A stretch of DNA of 45,911 nt, taken from Butyrivibrio sp. (GTDB taxonomy: Bacteria > Bacillota > Clostridia > Lachnospirales > Lachnospiraceae). Position 1 is the stretch's first letter, and every line of letters begins with the position of its first letter. The stretch spans positions 1 through 45,911 of the forward strand of contig SVGB01000021.1 of the NCBI GenBank assembly GCA_015056565.1, written 5' to 3'. The position numbers and the translations under genes are program-made. The notes beneath the pieces were generated by a model. That model was not told where the DNA came from. It worked only from the letters and a program-made list of their open reading frames with translations, and did not search any database. Shown here piece by piece: positions 40,038 to 45,911 of this stretch.

Positions 40038-42755
40038 TCATCCGTTATACACATACTTTTCCTCAAAGGCCGCTCTTCTCATGGGTTTGTCGTAGTAATA
40101 GCCCTGTATGTATTTAACCCCGAGCTTCCTTACAATGGCTGCTTGTTCTTCGTTCTCAATACCCTCAACACATATCTCTGCGCCGATTGCCTTGCCCATA
40201 TCCACCATGGACCTTACCACAGCCTGGGAATACTTATCTTCTGCTATGTCAGCTGCAAAGTCCTTGTCGATCTTGATGATGTCAAAAGGAAGGGCTCTGA
40301 TACTTGAAAGAGCAGAGTATCCGGTTCCAAAATCATCAAGAGCAAGCCTTACACCAAGGCTCTTTATATCAAGAAGAGTCTGCTTGGTCCTTGCAAGGTC
40401 ATTTATTGCAAGTCTTTCTGTGAGTTCTAAGACTATGTTCTCAGGATTGATGCCATTTTCCTCGATGCAGCTCTTTATCACATCCACAATGTCATTTTGC
40501 ATGATCTGCACAACTGACACATTTACGCTTATGGAGAAGTCTCCAAATCCGGAATCATTCCACTGTCTGCAGCACTCACAGGCCTTTTTAAGAACGTGAT
40601 TGCCTATAGGAGTTATGAGTCCCAAGTATTCCGCAAGAGGAATAAACTCATCAGGACTAAGGAACCCCAAAGATGTGCTGTTCCAGCGGATAAGAGCCTC
40701 GGCTCCGATATGTTTTTTGCCGCCCTTCTTGTTCTCGCTTATGACAGGTTGGAAATAAACCTCAAACTCATCGCACTTTTTAGTGATGGCTGAGTACATG
40801 TTCTTTTCAAGATCAAGCCTGTGGATAGATGAGGAATCGATGTTGTCAGAGTACTCTGCGATCCTGTTTTTACCTGACTTCTTTGCCTCATACATGGCAA
40901 CGTCAGATTTTCTTATAAGCTCCGATACATTGTCTCCATGGTCCGGGAAAAGAACTACACCCATACTCATGGTGCAGTAGTAATCACTGTCCTTCAGATA
41001 CCAAGGCGTAGCAAAAGCATTCTTTATCTCCTCCATGATCTTGTCGATCCTTGGATAACTCTCTGGAGGAACGATGATGACGAACTCATCTCCGCCCATA
41101 CGGTAGCAGGATCTGCTGATTCCCTCTATCCTGCTGATGGTCCTTGATATATCCTGAAGAAGTGCATCTCCGTACTGATGTCCCAGTGAATCATTGATAT
41201 GCTTAAAGTCGTCAAGGTCAAGGTACATAAGAGCACCGCGCTGACCTGTCTGCCTGGCCTCATCCACGTACTTCGCCAGATCCTTCTCACAGCACATTCT
41301 GTTGAAAAGACCTGTCAGGAAATCGGTGTATGCCTGCTGCTCTATGCGCTTCTGATACAGCTTTTTCTCAGTTACATCGTATATGGCGCAGAGGGACACA
41401 GGACGGCCGTCAACCCACTTGATCCTTGTGTAGTATACGTCGTACCACTTTTCTCTGTCCCTGTGATGGACCTCATAGTTACCGCTGTGGCTCCTTGGAG
41501 GTATATTTGTCTCAAAAAGTTCAGGGAGTTTATTCTCAGTAAGTTCCTTGCTAAAGTTCTTTTTAAAGCTTCTGTTTGCAAAAAGCAGAACTCCCGTATT
41601 TATATCCCTTACGTAGATGGAACTTCCCACATTATCAAGAACCGCTTCAAGTGAAGCAAAAGAGCTTGCCAGGGAATTGGTCTGCAGCCTCTTGGTAATG
41701 ATACTCTGCATGATCCTGATGGCGTCGTTGACAAATTTGATATCGTCAATTGACCATATCCTGTTCTCCCTGTTCTCTGTAAGGCAGGTGTAGAACATAG
41801 GACTTCCGTTTATAACAACAGGCATGGAGACAAGAGCCTTGATGCCAAGGTTCTCAAGCTGTTCTCTCTCACCTGCATTCATCTGTGTGTCTGATGATAC
41901 GACAATGGCCTTCTGTGTTCCCAAAAACCAGCATACTTCCTGGTCGGTAGTCTCAGGGAACAGCTTGGAGGTGCCAGGATGGGTCCACTGCACTACAATA
42001 TCCATCAGTGTTTCATGATGCGTCCTGCATATGAAGGCGTTGCTGATCTGAAGATAGGAGCACAGCTTAGTCAGCACCTCTGCCATGATCTCCTCAATGA
42101 CCTCATCGCTGTCAAGGAGCGATACTATCTCAGTCATGGTCTCGGCTCTGTGAAAAGAACTTGTCATCTCAAGCTCTTTTAACTTGCTGCCCTCACTTAT
42201 GGCAACGGCCTGTGACCTGGAAGCCTCTACACTTATAAGGACTGCCAGGGTTGCTCTCATCAGGTCTAAAGTCTTATAAAATTTGTCTTCGGTGATCTGA
42301 TACTGGAAATTATCGATCGGTGGATAATGGAAAAAAGCCTTGTCGTACCTGGCATCTGTAAATAGTGCTGCTACCACTAATACAGCAGAAAGATTTCCCT
42401 TATCCCCAACAGCAAGTGCCGCCAGCTGAAGGTTGGGAATCTCTGTGATCTCCACAGCCTGATCCTCAAGATCGCTATCTGACACTCGCTTGTAGATGTT
42501 GTGAATTCTTATTGGGGTAACGTATTTTTTGATGATCTCTATCTCATGGGAATTACCTGAAAACTCTGTGATAGGTATCCCCTGCTCATCAAGACACATG
42601 GCGTAGACGCCAGCCATGGCACAGAACTTGTCCTGCCAGGCCTGCATATCGCCCCTGTGTTTTTGCGCAAAACTACTAAGGGTCCTGGTATCATTACCAC
42701 CCTGACCCCCGTTAGTGGTTTCCAAGTTGTCCACCATGGTAGTTATATCCTGCAA
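40038..42755 (-). CDS. PocR/GAF/PAS-GGDEF-EAL c-di-GMP turnover protein
   Basis: 905 aa. The N-terminus (~35-190) resembles a PocR-type ligand-sensing domain, followed by a GAF-like region (~215-350), a PAS-like region (~360-470), GGDEF (~480-635) and EAL (~655-895). RMGGDEFVII keeps the diguanylate cyclase motif; the EAL side keeps EALIRW, ELTER, DDFGTGYSAL, KIDKDF and EGIE, so both activities may be functional. No RxxD inhibitory site before GGDEF. No membrane helix. The start is a TTG with AAGGAG six bases before; the next ATG is six codons in. It lies 35 bases after guaB. Confidence 0.9.
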   Translation of the reverse strand: MQDITTMVDNLETTNGGQGGNDTRTLSSFAQKHRGDMQAWQDKFCAMAGVYAMCLDEQGIPITEFSGNSHEIEIIKKYVTPIRIHNIYKRVSDSDLEDQAVEITEIPNLQLAALAVGDKGNLSAVLVVAALFTDARYDKAFFHYPPIDNFQYQITEDKFYKTLDLMRATLAVLISVEASRSQAVAISEGSKLKELEMTSSFHRAETMTEIVSLLDSDEVIEEIMAEVLTKLCSYLQISNAFICRTHHETLMDIVVQWTHPGTSKLFPETTDQEVCWFLGTQKAIVVSSDTQMNAGEREQLENLGIKALVSMPVVINGSPMFYTCLTENRENRIWSIDDIKFVNDAIRIMQSIITKRLQTNSLASSFASLEAVLDNVGSSIYVRDINTGVLLFANRSFKKNFSKELTENKLPELFETNIPPRSHSGNYEVHHRDREKWYDVYYTRIKWVDGRPVSLCAIYDVTEKKLYQKRIEQQAYTDFLTGLFNRMCCEKDLAKYVDEARQTGQRGALMYLDLDDFKHINDSLGHQYGDALLQDISRTISRIEGISRSCYRMGGDEFVIIVPPESYPRIDKIMEEIKNAFATPWYLKDSDYYCTMSMGVVLFPDHGDNVSELIRKSDVAMYEAKKSGKNRIAEYSDNIDSSSIHRLDLEKNMYSAITKKCDEFEVYFQPVISENKKGGKKHIGAEALIRWNSTSLGFLSPDEFIPLAEYLGLITPIGNHVLKKACECCRQWNDSGFGDFSISVNVSVVQIMQNDIVDVIKSCIEENGINPENIVLELTERLAINDLARTKQTLLDIKSLGVRLALDDFGTGYSALSSIRALPFDIIKIDKDFAADIAEDKYSQAVVRSMVDMGKAIGAEICVEGIENEEQAAIVRKLGVKYIQGYYYDKPMRRAAFEEKYVYNG

Positions 42756-42760
42756 AACCC

Positions 42761-42778
42761 ACTCCTTGTATAAGGAAT
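42761..42778 (-). promoter_or_regulatory. Hairpin over the ribosome binding site of the GGDEF/EAL gene
   Basis: On the minus strand ATTCCTT and AAGGAGT pair (7 bp, one G-U) around ATAC. The right arm contains the AAGGAG that serves the TTG start of the GGDEF/EAL gene, so translation may be held down unless the hairpin is opened. The sequence is short and the effect is inference. Confidence 0.45.
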
Positions 42779-42790
42779 GCCTATTGCCAA

Positions 42791-44251
<1,461 letters not shown>

Positions 44252-44261
44252 TTATCCCCTT

Positions 44262-44774
44262 TTAATCTGTGAATACTTTCCTAGGTGCTACACTCTTTAC
44301 AGCATTTACAAACTCTGCATCAGGTTCAAAGATAACCTTTTCTTTTCCATCATATATGAATGTATATGTTGGATCAGGCTGTCTTCCCTGCTCTCTTGCA
44401 GAAAAATCAAGAGTTTTGTACTGCTTGTTCTTAAACTCATCAAGATGATATGAACGTGATGGAGCCATGGCTTCAATGCGCTCAACCTCATACTTTGCAA
44501 CATTTTTACGCTTACTCTTATTGAGGATCTTGTCCACTGTGATCTCTCTGTCACAGTACTGATACTCAAATTCGATGTTTGCATTTAACGAAAGGAAATA
44601 GTACACAACTCCTGCAGCGACGCACAGGATAAGACCTACAATTCCAAGTGGAGTAAGAATTGAGGAAAGAAAGAAGATTACTGCCAGTATCAGAGCCAGA
44701 TAGCTGCCCAACTTCACAAGTGGCGAAGCTTTGCTCTCAATAAGGCACTCAACATAACTGTTATCACTTACCAT
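44262..44774 (-). CDS. Small membrane protein, DUF6106-like
   Basis: 170 aa, starting MVSDNSYVECLIESKAS, with two membrane helices (about residues 22-62) and a soluble, beta-rich C-terminal half ending FEPDAEFVNAVKSVAPRKVF. The pattern looks like the DUF6106 family of Lachnospiraceae membrane proteins; I am fairly but not fully sure. RBS GGAGGAG precedes the ATG. It opens the guaB transcript, but the link to purine synthesis may be accidental. Confidence 0.68.
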   Translation of the reverse strand: MVSDNSYVECLIESKASPLVKLGSYLALILAVIFFLSSILTPLGIVGLILCVAAGVVYYFLSLNANIEFEYQYCDREITVDKILNKSKRKNVAKYEVERIEAMAPSRSYHLDEFKNKQYKTLDFSAREQGRQPDPTYTFIYDGKEKVIFEPDAEFVNAVKSVAPRKVFTD

Positions 44775-44792
44775 TACTGATTGTCTCCTCCT

Positions 44793-44814
44793 TAGTCGAT
44801 TAAATTACCGACTA
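44793..44814 (-). promoter_or_regulatory. Inverted repeat at the likely transcription start of the guaB unit
   Basis: TAGTCG (44793-44798) and CGACTA (44809-44814) form a 6-bp inverted repeat overlapping the -10 edge on the minus strand. It could be an operator or an RNA hairpin. Confidence 0.35.
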
Positions 44815-44842
44815 TCTTATATTACTTTCCAAGGACTTGCAA
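44814..44842 (-). promoter_or_regulatory. Promoter of the DUF6106-guaB unit
   Basis: On the minus strand TTGCAA (44837-44842), 17 bases, then TAAGAT (44814-44819), about 40 bases before the ATG at 44774. Confidence 0.58.
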
Positions 44843-44885
44843 GGTTTTTTTCACATAATATTTAGGTTTTTCTAAGTTCTTTTAA

Positions 44886-44914
44886 TTGACAGAAAAAAAG
44901 CATTTTCATATCAT
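44886..44914 (+). promoter_or_regulatory. Promoter of the gene at 45005
   Basis: Consensus TTGACA (44886-44891), 17 bases, then TATCAT (44909-44914). The leader is about 85 bases long and AT-rich, with a GCATTTT / AAAATGC inverted repeat beginning near 44900 that overlaps the -10 region. Confidence 0.72.
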
Positions 44915-45004
44915 AACTAGGTATATAAAAATGCCTACTAACATTATATATGTTTTAACGCAAAATTTGTATTACATTTCTGTTAACAAAAAAGAGGTTT
45001 GAAA

Positions 45005-45802
45005 ATGGCAGTTCGTGACGAGATCAGAGAGCAAAGACAAAAACTTAAGGGACAGGGCTTTAAGGCCCACTGGGAATACTTCTGGGAGTACTACAAGATC
45101 CATACCATCGTTGCAGTTGTGGCTGTTATCCTGGTGGTAACTTTTGTAAGGGACATTGTAAACAGGAAGCCCTATGCGCTATATTCCATGTTCGTAAACA
45201 ATCAGGGCATGGAGACCCAGACCTTTCTGCAGGATGGTTTTGCAGAATATGCAGGAATAGACACAAACACTGAGAATGTTCTGGTTGATACCGCTTCAAA
45301 TTACATCGGATCTTCTATAGATCAGACCACAGTCGCCACCAGCGAAAAGATCATGGCACTCATCGCAGCATCAGAGCTTGATGTTTTTGTTACAGATAGT
45401 GGAACAGCTTACCACTACGCATCACAGGAAACCTTCATGGATCTAAGAGACGTCTATACAAAAGAAGAACTTGATGCCATGTCTGACAAGCTCTTTTACG
45501 TTGACCAGGCCTATGCTGATTACCTTGCCTCCGATGAATACACCGATTACCTCACCAATGGCAAGTTTGATACAAACAACAAATACGCCGTAATGGCAGA
45601 TAAATACAACAACACCTTCCAGTACGACGAAATGGACCCTGCAGAAATGGATGATCCCATCCCTGTCGGCATAAAACTCGATGGCTCAACAGTCCTTTCA
45701 GAGTGCGGCGCATATCCGGACCTTACCCCTGTCGCTGCCATCGTTATCAACACCGAGAGAATCGACACTTCCAAGAAGTTCATCGAGTACCTCATGCAAT
45801 AA
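45005..45802 (+). CDS. Membrane-anchored protein of unknown function
   Basis: 265 aa from the ATG at 45005 (AAGAGG seven bases before; a TTG two codons earlier is less likely). A basic cytosolic N-terminus (EIREQRQKLKGQGFKAHWEY) leads into one membrane helix (about residues 33-50), then an extracytoplasmic domain of ~210 residues with VSEKIMALIAASELDVFVTDSG-like alternation and an acidic loop. The later part recalls the substrate-binding-protein fold in outline, but I assign no function. A palindromic repeat starts right after it. Confidence 0.72.
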   Translation: MAVRDEIREQRQKLKGQGFKAHWEYFWEYYKIHTIVAVVAVILVVTFVRDIVNRKPYALYSMFVNNQGMETQTFLQDGFAEYAGIDTNTENVLVDTASNYIGSSIDQTTVATSEKIMALIAASELDVFVTDSGTAYHYASQETFMDLRDVYTKEELDAMSDKLFYVDQAYADYLASDEYTDYLTNGKFDTNNKYAVMADKYNNTFQYDEMDPAEMDDPIPVGIKLDGSTVLSECGAYPDLTPVAAIVINTERIDTSKKFIEYLMQ

Positions 45803-45812
45803 ATCAATATCC

Positions 45813-45832
45813 TGACACGGGGACGGTTCTGC
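45813..45832. repeat. Half-copy of the GGGGACGG repeat
   Basis: TGACACGGGGACGGTTCTGC directly after the gene at 45005, matching the outer part of the arms at 24344 and 30916. No pairing partner is seen next to it. Confidence 0.75.
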
Positions 45833-45849
45833 TGCTGGCGGGGTGGACC

Positions 45850-45911
45850 ATGGGGACGGGGTTAGTGGATCATTGGGAGTCATCCCAATGATCCACTAAC
45901 CCCGTCCCCAT
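45850..45911. repeat. 29-bp-arm palindrome, variant copy 3
   Basis: Perfect inverted repeat: 45850-45878 pairs with 45883-45911 around the loop GTCA, reaching the last base of the window, so it may be longer. The outer part keeps GGGGACGG, but the inner part (TTAGTGGATCATTGGG) is unrelated to copies 1 and 2. The repeat family therefore shares a core motif and differs in the inner stem. Confidence 0.88.

Overview
The window reads as chromosomal DNA of an anaerobic Firmicute of the family Lachnospiraceae, probably close to Butyrivibrio or Pseudobutyrivibrio. The assignment rests on gene content, not on a database search: the rpmG-secE-nusG-rplK order, diaminopimelate made by the DapL route, glutamine synthetase followed by an ANTAR protein, an FliD-like flagellar protein, and many DUF families familiar from Clostridia. 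Genes are dense and mostly on the minus strand. I see no rRNA, tRNA, CRISPR array, transposase or prophage gene.

Layout. 1-1343: ribosomal protein and transcription operon (rpmG, secE, nusG, start of rplK), minus strand. 1352-4269: two envelope glycosylation genes (GT2-GtrA and a polytopic GT-C-like protein). 4516-5817: orphan FliD-like gene on the plus strand. 5943-7512: UDP-galactopyranose mutase and a small HTH protein. 7892-12537: zinc-ribbon protein, a TPR/GT2/methyltransferase-like fusion, a secreted protein and a GT39-type enzyme. 12644-15148: an N-terminally short ThrRS and a SEC-C protein. 15271-17398: three-gene unit of unknown job (DUF308-like, DUF6765-like, membrane protein). 17474-19727: divergent dapL and dapF. 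19778-22204: hisC, small multidrug export family protein, methyltransferase. 22410-24329: glnA and ANTAR regulator. 24415-29517: overlapping four-gene operon (formyltransferase, DUF2156 acyltransferase-like, MATE transporter fused to an RsbW-like ATPase domain, membrane PP2C phosphatase). 29820-30872: EF-hand-like protein. 31016-35209: malQ, LacI regulator, HicB-like small protein, MscS channel, thymidine kinase. 35316-36883: TetR regulator and PfkB-like sugar kinase. 37059-39979: acidic membrane-anchored protein, DUF2225 protein, glnS. 40038-44774: GGDEF/EAL protein, guaB and a small membrane protein. 45005-45802: membrane-anchored protein of unknown function.

The most unusual items are these. 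(1) The 24415-29517 operon joins a lipid/peptide-type modification pair to a transporter that carries its own RsbW-like domain, next to an RsbU-like phosphatase. (2) A family of long, near-perfect palindromes (33-bp arms at two sites, 29-bp arms at a third) carries a shared GGGGACGG core. All three copies lie directly after plus-strand genes, and two lie between convergent genes. (3) Several leaders look regulatory: a palindromic operator inside a hairpin before malQ, a hairpin before glnA, and a hairpin covering the ribosome binding site of the GGDEF/EAL gene beside guaB.

Several start codons were moved from the longest possible reading frame because a better ribosome binding site or an upstream terminator decided the issue (glf, rpmG, thrS, malQ, the TetR gene, the MscS gene, and the genes at 1352, 16904, 29820 and 45005).
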